From: Candidatus Defluviilinea proxima
GTDB taxonomy: Bacteria > Chloroflexota > Anaerolineae > Anaerolineales > Villigracilaceae
Assembly: GCA_016721115.1 (NCBI GenBank)
Contig: JADKIW010000001.1
Coordinates: 1,441,501-1,505,500 of the forward strand
Reading direction: 5' to 3'
Length of the DNA stretch: 64,000 nucleotides
A program made the position numbers and the translations under genes. This document shows, in pieces, positions 1-8,817 of this stretch. The notes under the pieces are model-generated. The model was not told the origin of the DNA. It saw only the letters and a program-made list of their open reading frames with translations, and did not search any database. Position 1 is the first letter of the stretch. Each line of letters opens with the position of its first letter.

Positions 1-555
1 CTTGGCAGGGAGGATGCCGACGATCGTTAATTCCGTCGTGCCGTCCACGCTTGGGATGCGGAAGGTATTGCCTACATTCACTTTAAGTGTGTCGGCGAGT
101 GTGCGTGAGATCAAAGCGGAGGCGGAGTCATCGGCTTGTAAATAGCGGCCCTCCATCATTTGAAAAGCGCGCAACGAGCGTTCTGCATCGGGATCAATCC
201 CGATGAGCGAAATGGCTGTCACGTTATCTGATTTGTTTGAATCCTTATCGAAGAAATCCGCAGGGATGTTGATGGTGCGTGCCAAAGAAGGTGCATACAC
301 GCGGACACCATCCGCGCCCTGCAGTTTGTCTGCGACCGTTTGCGGGAATGCTTCACCGGAAACATGGGTGACGCTGTAATCTACAGCACCTTCCGCGCTT
401 TGCACGTTGACCTGTAAAGCATTGAGCATGGTCGGCATGATGATGTTCATGCCGAAGATCACCACCACACCGAAAATGACCGCGAGGGTGGTGAGAAATG
501 TGCGTAGTTTTCGCCCAGTGAGATAGCGGGCGGCGAGAGTGAGTTGGAGATTCAT
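1..555 (-). CDS. ABC transporter permease, MacB/FtsX type (N-terminal part)
   Basis: This is the N-terminal 185 residues of an ABC permease; the rest lies beyond the window edge. The first residues (MNLQLTLAARYLTGRKLRTF) are the usual short cytoplasmic start of MacB/LolC/FtsX-type permeases. A hydrophobic first membrane helix follows (about residues 22-45), then a soluble extracytoplasmic MacB_PCD-like region with a recognisable LISRTLADTLKVNVGNTFRI stretch, typical of the periplasmic core domain. The start codon lies one base after the stop of the ATPase gene upstream (TGA-C-ATG), so the two are translationally coupled. Family knowledge suggests a mechanotransmission-type exporter or lipid/peptide-handling system rather than a classic importer. 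Substrate is unknown. Confidence 0.85.
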   Translation of the reverse strand, partial: MNLQLTLAARYLTGRKLRTFLTTLAVIFGVVVIFGMNIIMPTMLNALQVNVQSAEGAVDYSVTHVSGEAFPQTVADKLQGADGVRVYAPSLARTINIPADFFDKDSNKSDNVTAISLIGIDPDAERSLRAFQMMEGRYLQADDSASALISRTLADTLKVNVGNTFRIPSVDGTTELTIVGILPAK

Positions 556-556
556 G

Positions 557-1300
557 TCAATCTCCCATTTCCTTTACTTTACCTGCCACGAAGTCTGCGG
601 TTTTGCCGTTCTTTCGTTCAAGCAGTGTTTCATCCACGACTTTGCCATCTTTGAGGAAGATGATGCGGTCGGCATAAGCGGCAATGCGCGGATCATGTGT
701 CACCATGACTACAGTGCGCTTGTATTGTTTTGAAACATCGCGCAACAAACTTGCGATCTCATCACTGGAGCGTGTATCGAGATTGCCGGTGGGTTCATCA
801 GCGAGGATCAGTTCAGGGTCAGCGACCAGAGCACGGGCAATGGCGACGCGTTGTTGCTGCCCGCCGGAGAGTTGATCGGGACGATTCGCGAGTCGATCCG
901 CAAGCCCGAATTTGGTCAGCCATTCTGTGGCTTTTTCCTTCGCCTCGGCCGGTTTCACGCCATCCAGCGTGATGGGCAGAGCGGCGTTTTCCAAAGCATT
1001 CAAGACCGGAATGAGATTGAAGAACTGAAATACAAAACCGATCCTGCGACGGCGCAGTTCTGTTAACTGATCGTCATTGAGGTCACTCAGATTATGTCCG
1101 CCGATGAGTACGTTTCCTTCGCTGGGCTTGTCCAACCCGCCGAGCAAATGCAACAGCGTAGACTTGCCGCATCCGCTGGGGCCCATGATGGCAACGAATT
1201 CACTTTCCCTGATCGTAACGTTGACGTGATCAAGTGCGGTGATCGCTGTAACACCAGCGCCGTATATTTTTGTCAATTTTTCAACTTGAATGTTAGACAT
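557..1300 (-). CDS. ABC transporter ATP-binding protein, MacB/LolD type
   Basis: This is a 247-residue ATPase that energises the permease encoded just downstream. All nucleotide-binding elements are visible: Walker A GPSGCGKST (about residues 40-48), Q-loop FVFQFFNLIP, signature LSGGQQQRVAIARA, Walker B LILADEPTGNLD and the H-loop VTHDPR. The FQFFNLIPVLNALEN stretch and the DEPTGNLD form are typical of the LolD/MacB/FtsE branch. An in-frame ATG lies 18 bases upstream, but the chosen ATG is preceded by GGAG eight bases away, and that Shine-Dalgarno sits inside the longer reading. The gene follows padR by about 40 bases and probably shares its transcript. Substrate is not deducible. Confidence 0.92.
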   Translation of the reverse strand: MSNIQVEKLTKIYGAGVTAITALDHVNVTIRESEFVAIMGPSGCGKSTLLHLLGGLDKPSEGNVLIGGHNLSDLNDDQLTELRRRRIGFVFQFFNLIPVLNALENAALPITLDGVKPAEAKEKATEWLTKFGLADRLANRPDQLSGGQQQRVAIARALVADPELILADEPTGNLDTRSSDEIASLLRDVSKQYKRTVVMVTHDPRIAAYADRIIFLKDGKVVDETLLERKNGKTADFVAGKVKEMGD

Positions 1301-1338
1301 GATGTTTCTCCGTTCCATCTATAAAAACAATTTCCTGA

Positions 1339-1953
1339 TTATTCTTTGCCATCAGCAGGCAGATGCTCTTTCGTTTCCTTTTTTGGACGTCCGCGCCGCC
1401 GTATTTCGGGCTCGGGGAACGGCTGGCCTTTGATCGCTTCCAGCCGCATCTCGATCATGTCCAGCCAGCGCAAATCCGCTTCGAGGTGCATGATGGTTTT
1501 GTCGGTCAGCAGGATCTGTGCCATTTCGATCTGCGGGTCGTGTGTATCCCGTTGGGCCGTGGCATCGTGCAGTTCCTGATACAGGCGTGAGCGTTGGGTC
1601 TGGATAATGCGCGCCGGGTCCGCTTCTCCGGAGACCAATCCGATCATCAACTTGACAAAGAACTCGTCACGTTGATGTTCCGTGGGCACGCCATCATCGA
1701 ACCAGCCCTTCAAGGCATCACGTCCATCCCGGGTGATGGCATAAATGCGGCGGTCTGGTTCGCGGCCCTCGCCCAAGTCCGATTTGGTTTGCACCAGCCC
1801 CGACTCTTCCAATCGTTCCAGCGTGGTGTAGATCTGGGCAGGCTTCACATCCCACGTGGCTTCACCGACGACAGCCGAGAAGGCCGCATGCAGTTCATAT
1901 CCATGGCGGGATTTTTGAGCGAGCAATCCTAAAATGGCATTTCTGACCGACAA
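1339..1953 (-). CDS. PadR-family transcriptional regulator
   Basis: The 204-residue protein has an N-terminal PadR winged helix (about residues 1-80, including ILGLLAQKSRHGYEL and IYTTLERLEESGLV) and a C-terminal helical PadR_C/Vir-like dimerisation half. The tail is basic (RRRGRPKKETKEH) and may add DNA contacts. The start is a TTG codon with an AGGAG ribosome-binding site eight bases upstream. It is the first gene of a regulator-ATPase-permease operon, the common layout of PadR-controlled drug or peptide exporters, where the regulator represses its own promoter until a ligand arrives. The promoter upstream carries two copies of a matching motif, which supports autorepression. Ligand unknown. 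Confidence 0.9.
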   Translation of the reverse strand: MSVRNAILGLLAQKSRHGYELHAAFSAVVGEATWDVKPAQIYTTLERLEESGLVQTKSDLGEGREPDRRIYAITRDGRDALKGWFDDGVPTEHQRDEFFVKLMIGLVSGEADPARIIQTQRSRLYQELHDATAQRDTHDPQIEMAQILLTDKTIMHLEADLRWLDMIEMRLEAIKGQPFPEPEIRRRGRPKKETKEHLPADGKE

Positions 1954-1972
1954 AGAGAATTCTCCTGAAAAA

Positions 1973-2035
1973 TAGTATACAGGTTACTAATTATGCAACG
2001 CGCAAAATAATATACGAGTTACTATTTTTTGTCAA
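1973..2035 (-). promoter_or_regulatory. Promoter and putative PadR operators
   Basis: On the minus strand, TTGACA (2035-2030), a 17-base spacer and TATTAT (2012-2007) form a near-consensus sigma-70 promoter reading into padR. Two direct copies of a TATAC-NN-GTTACTA motif lie exactly 35 bases apart (plus-strand 1976-1989 and 2011-2024). One copy fills the space between -35 and -10 and overlaps -10; the other lies just past the expected start point. The downstream copy is also an inverted repeat (TAGTA/TACTA, 1973-1989). This is the arrangement expected of a repressor site, most simply for the adjacent PadR protein. Binding is inferred. Confidence 0.65.
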
Positions 2036-2047
2036 GAGGCTTTGGAT

Positions 2048-2080
2048 AAAAAAAAGACCCCGAAAACCGAGGTCTTTTTT
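2048..2080 (-). terminator. Rho-independent terminator
   Basis: A hairpin (AAAAAGACC pairing with GGTCTTTTT, 2051-2059 with 2071-2079) is followed on the minus strand by a run of eight T. It lies just past the stop of the membrane protein gene that ends at 2106 and before the padR promoter, so it separates the two minus-strand units. Confidence 0.8.
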
Positions 2081-2105
2081 GGAAGAATATCCGGCAGATT
2101 ACGAG

Positions 2106-2927
2106 CTACGCTTCTCTCGTAACTTTAGCCTGAGGTTTCTTCGAGAAGCCGAATCTCCCCCAGAATAATTTCAGCATTAATCCCGCCCGCCAAAAGGCGA
2201 CAGCCGCCATCCCATGCGCAAGGACTGCGAATAAGGGCGGTGTTTGATTCGTATAGTAAGTCCAGCATTCGCGGGTAGTGCCCCATAACTCAAGGTAATA
2301 TCCCAACCCTGAGCCTGCTACAAAAGTGAGTAGTGCAAAGCGATGGTCTGTTGGGGTGAAGATGAGGAGAATACACAAGATCAACGCGAACCAGGTAAAG
2401 GACTTGTCAAAGGTTGGGGAAACAAAGATCAGCATCAAGGCCAGAAAAGATGCGAATGTGATCCAATACAAAATGATAAATATGGAACGAGAACTGGTCG
2501 GTTTGAGACGTTGTTCGATCATCCAATTGATGAAGCGGGTAATGCGGTCAATGGATAAAGATGCAATCGGCCACGCTGGGATGATCCACAATGGCGGGCG
2601 TTCAGCGGTGTAATAGTGCCAGAGATTCGTTTGCGTGCCCCATGATTCAATTGCCAACCCTCCGCAGATACCGACGAAGATAATGAGCAGATCTGTTTTG
2701 AGATTTGCATGGGCCATGATCGTGATGGACATGAATGCAAAAATGCCAAGCAATAACCAGTCCATATATCGCCACCACGGGCCGTGCCAGTCGACGTACT
2801 TGAGATATTCCTCCGCGAGCGGCCACCAGATGTAAACGATAAGGAAAATAGTAAGCATGAACCCGCCCAGCAAGATACTGCTGTCGCGGGTCCAGAGTTT
2901 TTTTAGGGTTGACTGTACTTGTGACAT
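2106..2927 (-). CDS. Uncharacterised polytopic membrane protein with internal duplication
   Basis: This 273-residue protein has about eight hydrophobic helices and no signal peptide. I do not recognise a characterised family. Its most striking property is an internal repeat: the segment around residues 88-125 (GGLAIESWGTQTNLWHYYTA, then PPLW) resembles the one around residues 207-240 (GLGYYLELWGTTRECWTYYT, then PPLF). Each repeat puts an acidic residue, WGT, W-YYT and PPL after a hydrophobic helix, so the protein probably arose by duplication of a four-helix unit. The conserved E/W/Y/T residues at equivalent places suggest a symmetrical membrane site. It is monocistronic, with its own terminator. 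No function is proposed. Confidence 0.75.
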   Translation of the reverse strand: MSQVQSTLKKLWTRDSSILLGGFMLTIFLIVYIWWPLAEEYLKYVDWHGPWWRYMDWLLLGIFAFMSITIMAHANLKTDLLIIFVGICGGLAIESWGTQTNLWHYYTAERPPLWIIPAWPIASLSIDRITRFINWMIEQRLKPTSSRSIFIILYWITFASFLALMLIFVSPTFDKSFTWFALILCILLIFTPTDHRFALLTFVAGSGLGYYLELWGTTRECWTYYTNQTPPLFAVLAHGMAAVAFWRAGLMLKLFWGRFGFSKKPQAKVTREA

Positions 2928-2970
2928 GCGAAGTGGTTTTGCGCCTCGCTGTAATAATATATTCGGCGGT

Positions 2971-3417
2971 TTATTTGCCGGGCAGAATACTGCTTAGGGC
3001 TTTTGTCAAACTCTGCAATTCGCCTGCGTGACCTTTGATCTTATTCACATCGCCTGTCTTTAACCCGGATTGCACATCAGAAATAGTCCTGGATGTATGA
3101 GCTTCATTGTCAATGATCTTTTGCGTCATACTCTCAAGATTTACAAGCAAATCCACGATGTTTTTGGGGATGATCGGCAAGCCTTTGACGATGGGGAGCA
3201 ACCCATCGAGGATGTTATTCGCAATACCGGCGTACTTAACTGTCAATGCATGAAGCGTGCCAATAGAGTTGGTCAATTCAAGCGCGACATCTTGTATCGA
3301 GTCGATCATAACCTTGTGTTCGTTGATCATCTTGGTAATGTCGTTGAGTGAGCCGGTCAATTTATCTGAGAATTTGACCATTCCTGCAGATGTTGCGGGG
3401 GTATTAGGGGTTGGCAT
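2971..3417 (-). CDS. Hypothetical helical protein
   Basis: A 148-residue protein without signal peptide or membrane helix. It starts MPTPNTPATSAGMVKFSDKL and is then almost entirely predicted amphipathic helix, rich in Ile, Leu, Asn and Lys, with no Cys or Trp. The pattern suggests a helical bundle or coiled coil. The start was chosen because AAGGAG lies seven bases before this ATG; a reading frame extends 12 codons further upstream without a ribosome-binding site. It is divergent from the DUF3597 gene, with about 210 bases between them that probably hold both promoters. No function recognised. Confidence 0.7.
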   Translation of the reverse strand: MPTPNTPATSAGMVKFSDKLTGSLNDITKMINEHKVMIDSIQDVALELTNSIGTLHALTVKYAGIANNILDGLLPIVKGLPIIPKNIVDLLVNLESMTQKIIDNEAHTSRTISDVQSGLKTGDVNKIKGHAGELQSLTKALSSILPGK

Positions 3418-3629
3418 AACAATCTCCTTTTTATAATTTGCACAACTATACAATATTTATGGAACAAATACAAATCAAAATGAATTCATATGGCTATCAA
3501 AAAATCTTTTTGTTTATAAAAGGTTAACGTGTGCAAGCGAGCCAAATGTTATAATCTTATTTGTGAAATCAGGGCGTTCCCTGAAATATTTTGATATTCA
3601 TACATGTATGAATGAAAGGAATTTGAACC

Positions 3630-4136
3630 ATGAGTCTCTTCAGTAAAATCCTCGAGAAGATCGGTATTGGCAAGAAAGATGAAGTTGCTGGTGCCACAGC
3701 TGCTGCGGCTGCCGCCCCTGCAAAACCTGCGGCTCCTCAGGCAGTAGCGGCAACTCCCGCTAAACCTGCGGCCCCCGCTACACCTGCCAAACCTGCTGCG
3801 CCTGCAACTCCTGCTTCGCCTGCTATACCCGCTGCCTATGCTGGGTCCACTGGCAAGTCGATGCCTCCTAAGGCAATCTCTCAGGTGGATGTAGTCAAAC
3901 ACCTTGAGGAACTTGCCAAAGGCAAGAAGCTTGATTGGAAGGTATCCATTGTGGATCTGCTCAAACTACTTGATATCGATAGTAGCTTCGAAGCCCGCAA
4001 GGAACTGGCGACCGAGTTGGGCTGTCCTGCCGACCTGATGGGTGACTCAGCCAAGATGAACGTCTGGCTTCACAAAGAAGTTTTGAAGCAGATCGCGGCT
4101 AACGGCGGCAACATTCCGAAAGAATTGTTGGACTAA
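3630..4136 (+). CDS. DUF3597 domain protein with Ala/Pro linker
   Basis: The 168-residue protein starts with a short amphipathic helix (MSLFSKILEKIGIGKK), continues through an Ala/Pro/Lys linker of about 60 residues made of repeated PAKPAAPAT-like units, and ends in a DUF3597 domain (about residues 80-168). The domain is recognised from DWKVSIVDLLKLLDIDSS, ARKELATELGCP, MNVWLHKEVLKQIAANGG and the terminal PKELLD. The family is a small helical domain found in many bacteria with no assigned function; the N-terminal helix plus flexible linker suggests attachment to a membrane or partner. A strong terminator follows, so it is a single-gene unit. Confidence 0.85.
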   Translation: MSLFSKILEKIGIGKKDEVAGATAAAAAAPAKPAAPQAVAATPAKPAAPATPAKPAAPATPASPAIPAAYAGSTGKSMPPKAISQVDVVKHLEELAKGKKLDWKVSIVDLLKLLDIDSSFEARKELATELGCPADLMGDSAKMNVWLHKEVLKQIAANGGNIPKELLD

Positions 4137-4152
4137 TACAAAGTAAATTACA

Positions 4153-4184
4153 AACAGCGTGGACCTTATAAGGTCCACGCTGTT
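4153..4184 (+). terminator. Terminator hairpin (32-nt perfect palindrome)
   Basis: A perfect inverted repeat with 16-base arms (4153-4168 and 4169-4184; core GGACCTTATAAGGTCC) lies 17 bases past the DUF3597 stop and is followed by GTTTG. It is best read as the terminator of that gene. Confidence 0.7.
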
Positions 4185-4231
4185 GTTTGAGATATAACCA
4201 TCAATAGGCTCTATGTACCTTGTTTTTATAT

Positions 4232-4261
4232 TTGACTTCACATAGAATTAATTGATCTAAT
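4232..4261 (+). promoter_or_regulatory. Candidate promoter of the secreted nuclease gene
   Basis: TTGACT (4232-4237), an 18-base spacer and TCTAAT (4256-4261) match the sigma-70 consensus at five of six positions each. The predicted start point leaves a leader of roughly 140 bases ending in a GAGGAG ribosome-binding site before the nuclease ATG. This is a pattern match only. Confidence 0.4.
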
Positions 4262-4406
4262 CAGTGGGAAGTTGCACTCGTTTGGTATCGAATTTTCTGG
4301 CATTGTGTGAGGAGGTGCTTGCAACAGAAATAATAAAGAAATCATCGCAACCTGGCATAATATATTGTTCAATTTCATATCGTCTTTTGTTTGAGGAGAA
4401 ACAAAC

Positions 4407-7400
4407 ATGACAAAAACTTTTTCGAAAGTATTTTCACTGGCGCTCATACTGGCGTTGGTGATCAGTGCGTTGCCTGTACAGAATGCACTGGCTCTTGGTG
4501 GGGGATCCGGCTCTATAAGTCTAACTACCTTGGGAAGTGCATATACCCAAGACTTTGATACCCTTTCTAACACAGGGTCAGCAAATACCCTTGCACTTGA
4601 TGGATGGTACCTAAACGAGGTAGGATCCAGTTCAGCGAATAATGGACAATACAATACAGGCACCGGTTCAGGCACAGGCGGGGATGTATATAGCTTTGGT
4701 GCTGCCGCTACTACAGAACGTGCTTTTGGTACCTTGTTTAGCGGTACATTGACACCTACTATTGGTGCACAATTCACGAATAACACTGGTAGTACAGTAA
4801 CATCGCTTGATGTTTCTTATGTCGGTGAAATGTGGCGTGCCGGTGTAGCGAATCGCAATGCTGCGGATCGCCTCGATTTTCAACTGAGTACTGATGCAAC
4901 CAGCCTGACAACTGGCACCTGGGTTGACTATAACAGTCTCGATTACAACAGTTCAAATATCAATACAGCGTCAGGTGCATTGAATGGCAATGCATCGGGA
5001 AATCAGACCTCTGTGAGTTTCTCGATCACGGGGTTGAGCATTCCGAATGGCGCTTCTTTCTGGATTCGGTGGAACGACACTGATATTGCTCCAGGTGCAG
5101 ACGATGGTCTCGCAGTAGACAATTTATCGCTCACTCCAAGTGGTTCCATTACCCTTCCAAATCTAACTATTACCGATGTCTCTGTGAGCGAAGGAAACTC
5201 TGGCACAACATCATTCATTTTCGATGTGAATCTTTCGTCGCCAGCTGGTGTGGGTGGCGTGACCTTTGATATTGCCACGCAGGATGATTCTGCTACTTCT
5301 CCTGACGACTTCACATCTGCTTCCTTGACAGGACAAACGATTCTTGCTGGTAGTTCAAGCTACTCGTTCAGTGTTTTGGTAAATGGTGATCTTGCAAACG
5401 AAGCGGATGATGCTTTCTTTGTCAATGTCTCGAATGTGACAGGTGCGTCAGCTATAGATGCACAAGGTGTTGGGAGTATCCTCAATGATGATGCGGCCGA
5501 TGTAGCGCCAGAAGTTGCCAGCACCTTCCCTGTTGATGGTGCTACAAACTTCCCGGTTGGCTCCAACCTCACTGTGACGTTTAACGAGCCAGTCAATGTC
5601 TCTACTTCATGGTTTACATTATCTTGTTCTACAAGCGGAAGCGTAACCACCTCGTTTAGTGGTGGACCGACCACCTTTATGCTTGATCCGGGTATCGCGC
5701 TTGTTAATGGCGAAACTTGTACATTGACGGTATTGTCGGATCAGGTCAGTGATCAGGATGGAAATGATCCGCCTGATAATATGGTTCTCAATTTTGTCGT
5801 TGGTTTCACTGCTTATGATGTTTGTTCTGATTACACACCGATCTACTCCATTCAAGGTAGTGGGCTCTCTGCCGCCATTACCGGCAATGTTTCTACAAAG
5901 GGTGTTGTGGTCGGCGACTTTGAAGGGACTGCTGCCGCTTCCGGTTTCTATATTCAGGACTTAACCGGTGATGGTGATGCAACAACCTCCGATGGTATCT
6001 TCGTCTACACGGGTAGCTCTGATTTGGTCAGCGTGGGGCAGGTAGTACGTGTGACTGGCTTTGCCCGCGAGCGTTTCAACCAGACCACTCTCAATGGTTC
6101 CAATAGTAATACTGCTGCCGTCACTGCCGCGAATATTGTCAACTGCGGTACCGGCTCAGTTGCCGCAACTGATGTAACTTTGCCATTTGCGAATGCGGAC
6201 TTCCCCGAACGTTACGAGGGTATGTCTGTGCGTTTCCCACAACCATTGGTGATCGCAGAATACTTTAACTACGACCGCTTTGGCGAAATCGTTTTAGCTC
6301 AGCCTTTGGCTGGCGAAACCCGTCCATTCACTGGTACGGCGGTTGATGAACCGGGTGCGGCAGCCAATGCTCGCGCTGCTGCGAATGCTCTCAGCCGCAT
6401 CACACTTGACGATGTGCAGAGCGCGCAAAACCCATCCACACTTCGCCACCCGAATGGACTTCCATTCTCGTTGAGCAACCTCTTCCGAGGTGGTGATACA
6501 GTACAAAACGCGGTCGGTGTGCTTGGGTACGATTTCAGCCTCTATCGTATTATCCCAACGGGACCGGCAGACTATACCGCGGTCAACCCACGTACTACTG
6601 CTCCTGAAGCTGTGGGCGGTACCCTTCGCGTCGCCGCGATGAATACGCTCAACTTCTTTGTTACAGCAGATTACCCATCGGGTGCGTTGGATAACAAGTG
6701 TGGCCCCGCTAATAGCGTGGAATGCCGTGGTTGGGATAGTGACCAACCTCTAGAGTTCACTCGTCAACGTGACAAGCTCCTCACAGCACTTTCTGGTTTG
6801 GATGCCGATATCATTGGCTTGAACGAATTGGAGAACTCGACTGGTGTTGAACCTTTGAATAGCATCGTGTCCGGATTACCTGATTATGCCTACATCAATA
6901 CAGGCACCATCGGTACTGACGCGATCAAGGTGGGTATGATCTACCGCCCTGCTAGTGTTACACCGGTTGGTGATTTCAAGCTTCTCACATCAGCGGTTGA
7001 CTCCCGCTTCATTGATACCAAGAGCCGCCCATCATTGGCACAAACTTTCCAAGTCAATGCGACCGGCGCACGCTTCACTGTAGTGGTCAATCACTTCAAA
7101 TCCAAGGGTTCTGCCTGTGACGATATTGGTGATCTGGATCTTCTTGATGGTCAGGGTAACTGTAGCCAGACTCGCCGCAACGCCGCCAAAGCTTTGGTGG
7201 ATTGGCTCGCTACTGACCCAACCGGTAGTGGGGACCCCGATTTCATCATCATGGGTGACCTGAACTCTTATGCTCAGGAAGATGCAATCGATGAGATCAA
7301 GGCCGGTTCAGACGATACCATCGGTACCAGCGATGATTTCACGAACTTGATTTCCAACTTCCACGGCGCATATGCCTACTCCTACACGTTCGATGGACAG

Positions 7401-8732
7401 GCTGGTTATCTCGATCATGCCTTGGCAAGTGCAAGCCTGCTGCCTCAGGTTACCGGCGCGGCCGATTGGCACATCAACTCTGACGAACCCGATGTGCTGG
7501 ATTACGACACATCCTTCAAGCCCGCCGCACAGGATGCACTCTACGAAGTAAATGCCTATCGCACCTCTGATCACGATCCTGTTGTTGTTGGCCTCGTTCC
7601 CAATGCAGCTCCTACGGTTGATGCCGGTGGACCATACTCGGCGTCTGAAGGCGGATCGGTCACACTCAGTGCGGCTGGCTCCGACCCGAATGGCGACAGC
7701 CTGTCCTATAGTTGGGATCTCGACAATAACGGTTCCTTCGAAACTGCCGGCCAATCTGTCAACTTTGCAGTTGATACTTTGGATGGACCCGCCAGTTACA
7801 CGGTCAAAGTAAAGGCCACTGACCCGGGCAATCTCTTCGCAATTGCAAGCACAACTGTAGATGTTTCCAATGTTGCCCCAACGGCAATCTTGAATGTTCC
7901 ATCTGTAGTAAACGAAGGAACGCCCTTTGGTATATCGTTTAGCGGCGCTTTTGATCCTTCCAGTGCCGATACACTGGCTGGTTTCCACTATGCGTTTGAT
8001 TGCACTGGTGGTTCCCTGGCTTCTGCAACATACGCCACCAGTGGGACAAACGCCACCGCCAATTGCACCTTCCCCATTTATGGACTTTACACCGTACGTG
8101 GAAAGGTTATGGACAAGGACGACGGCAGTAATGAATACACCGTAGTCATTCTGGCTAAAAATGTCACATCCATCTTGGATAACTTCAACCGTGCGAATGG
8201 CTCACTAGGCTCAAACTGGAAAGGTTCAACAAGCACCAGTTTGTATCGCATCGATAGCAATAAGGTCGATGTGCGAGGCAACGGCGCGATCTATTGGAAA
8301 AATGCCTTTGGAGTTAACCAGGAAGCCAGTGTACTTTTGAGTACAGTAGACACAGCAGGTAGAGAGCAGGACTTGCTGTTGAAAGTACAAGGCGGCATCT
8401 CTCCCAATTGGGGTGCGGGTGCGATCGAAGTACTCTATAACGCTCCCACAAATAGTGTGAACGTCAACACCTTCCTGCCTTCCACACTGACATGGTTTGA
8501 ATACCCCAGCATCCCAGTTACCTTTGCGAATGGCGATGAACTTGGCGCACAGGCGTTGGCAACAGGCGAAGTGGTGATCTTCAAAAATGGTATTGAAGTA
8601 GGGCGAGTGACAATGAACTCTGCCGACCAAACCTTCTTTAACACTAGAGGCGGGAATATCGGTCTCTGGTTCATCAATTCCACCAGTACCTTCTTCGACA
8701 ACTTTAGTGGTGGGAATGTAACACTTCCTTAG
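4407..8732 (+). CDS. Secreted ExeM/NucH-family endonuclease, multidomain
   Basis: A 1441-residue secreted protein. Residues 1-29 form a signal peptide ending NALA. A lectin-like beta domain follows (about 33-250, opening YTQDFDTLSNTG), then a Calx-beta repeat (about 252-358), a bacterial Ig-like domain (about 366-466, APEVASTFPVDGATNFPVGS), an OB-fold nucleic-acid-binding segment (about 470-595) and an endonuclease/exonuclease/phosphatase domain (about 735-1065). The nuclease signatures are visible: LRVAAMNTLNFF, DIIGLNELEN (metal-binding Glu), VVNHFKSKG, IIMGDLNSYAQEDAI and the terminal TSDHDPVVVGL. A PKD domain, a second PKD-like domain and a C-terminal jelly-roll-like region (about 1265-1441) complete it. 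ExeM/NucH enzymes degrade extracellular DNA for phosphate, nucleoside or biofilm use. No sortase motif or anchor is seen. Confidence 0.9.
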   Translation: MTKTFSKVFSLALILALVISALPVQNALALGGGSGSISLTTLGSAYTQDFDTLSNTGSANTLALDGWYLNEVGSSSANNGQYNTGTGSGTGGDVYSFGAAATTERAFGTLFSGTLTPTIGAQFTNNTGSTVTSLDVSYVGEMWRAGVANRNAADRLDFQLSTDATSLTTGTWVDYNSLDYNSSNINTASGALNGNASGNQTSVSFSITGLSIPNGASFWIRWNDTDIAPGADDGLAVDNLSLTPSGSITLPNLTITDVSVSEGNSGTTSFIFDVNLSSPAGVGGVTFDIATQDDSATSPDDFTSASLTGQTILAGSSSYSFSVLVNGDLANEADDAFFVNVSNVTGASAIDAQGVGSILNDDAADVAPEVASTFPVDGATNFPVGSNLTVTFNEPVNVSTSWFTLSCSTSGSVTTSFSGGPTTFMLDPGIALVNGETCTLTVLSDQVSDQDGNDPPDNMVLNFVVGFTAYDVCSDYTPIYSIQGSGLSAAITGNVSTKGVVVGDFEGTAAASGFYIQDLTGDGDATTSDGIFVYTGSSDLVSVGQVVRVTGFARERFNQTTLNGSNSNTAAVTAANIVNCGTGSVAATDVTLPFANADFPERYEGMSVRFPQPLVIAEYFNYDRFGEIVLAQPLAGETRPFTGTAVDEPGAAANARAAANALSRITLDDVQSAQNPSTLRHPNGLPFSLSNLFRGGDTVQNAVGVLGYDFSLYRIIPTGPADYTAVNPRTTAPEAVGGTLRVAAMNTLNFFVTADYPSGALDNKCGPANSVECRGWDSDQPLEFTRQRDKLLTALSGLDADIIGLNELENSTGVEPLNSIVSGLPDYAYINTGTIGTDAIKVGMIYRPASVTPVGDFKLLTSAVDSRFIDTKSRPSLAQTFQVNATGARFTVVVNHFKSKGSACDDIGDLDLLDGQGNCSQTRRNAAKALVDWLATDPTGSGDPDFIIMGDLNSYAQEDAIDEIKAGSDDTIGTSDDFTNLISNFHGAYAYSYTFDGQAGYLDHALASASLLPQVTGAADWHINSDEPDVLDYDTSFKPAAQDALYEVNAYRTSDHDPVVVGLVPNAAPTVDAGGPYSASEGGSVTLSAAGSDPNGDSLSYSWDLDNNGSFETAGQSVNFAVDTLDGPASYTVKVKATDPGNLFAIASTTVDVSNVAPTAILNVPSVVNEGTPFGISFSGAFDPSSADTLAGFHYAFDCTGGSLASATYATSGTNATANCTFPIYGLYTVRGKVMDKDDGSNEYTVVILAKNVTSILDNFNRANGSLGSNWKGSTSTSLYRIDSNKVDVRGNGAIYWKNAFGVNQEASVLLSTVDTAGREQDLLLKVQGGISPNWGAGAIEVLYNAPTNSVNVNTFLPSTLTWFEYPSIPVTFANGDELGAQALATGEVVIFKNGIEVGRVTMNSADQTFFNTRGGNIGLWFINSTSTFFDNFSGGNVTLP

Positions 8733-8774
8733 CTGGTTTCTTCACGATAGTTTGTGAAGTAGCCTATCGATTAC

Positions 8775-8808
8775 AATGGGAGCGTCAGCGAATACTGGCG
8801 CTCCCATT
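8775..8808 (+). terminator. Terminator of the nuclease gene
   Basis: A hairpin with 14-base arms (8775-8788 and 8795-8808, one G-T pair, six-base loop) is followed by TTTCTTCT. It lies 43 bases after the nuclease stop. It contains an in-frame ATG of the following gene, which argues against that ATG being the real start. Confidence 0.75.
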
Positions 8809-8817
8809 TCTTCTAAT

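Noticed and set aside
7308..7988. A 226-codon open frame antisense to the secreted nuclease gene
   Set aside because: It lacks family likeness and a ribosome-binding site, and is rich in Cys, Arg and Ser as expected of an antisense shadow of a Thr/Gly/Ala-rich coding sequence.
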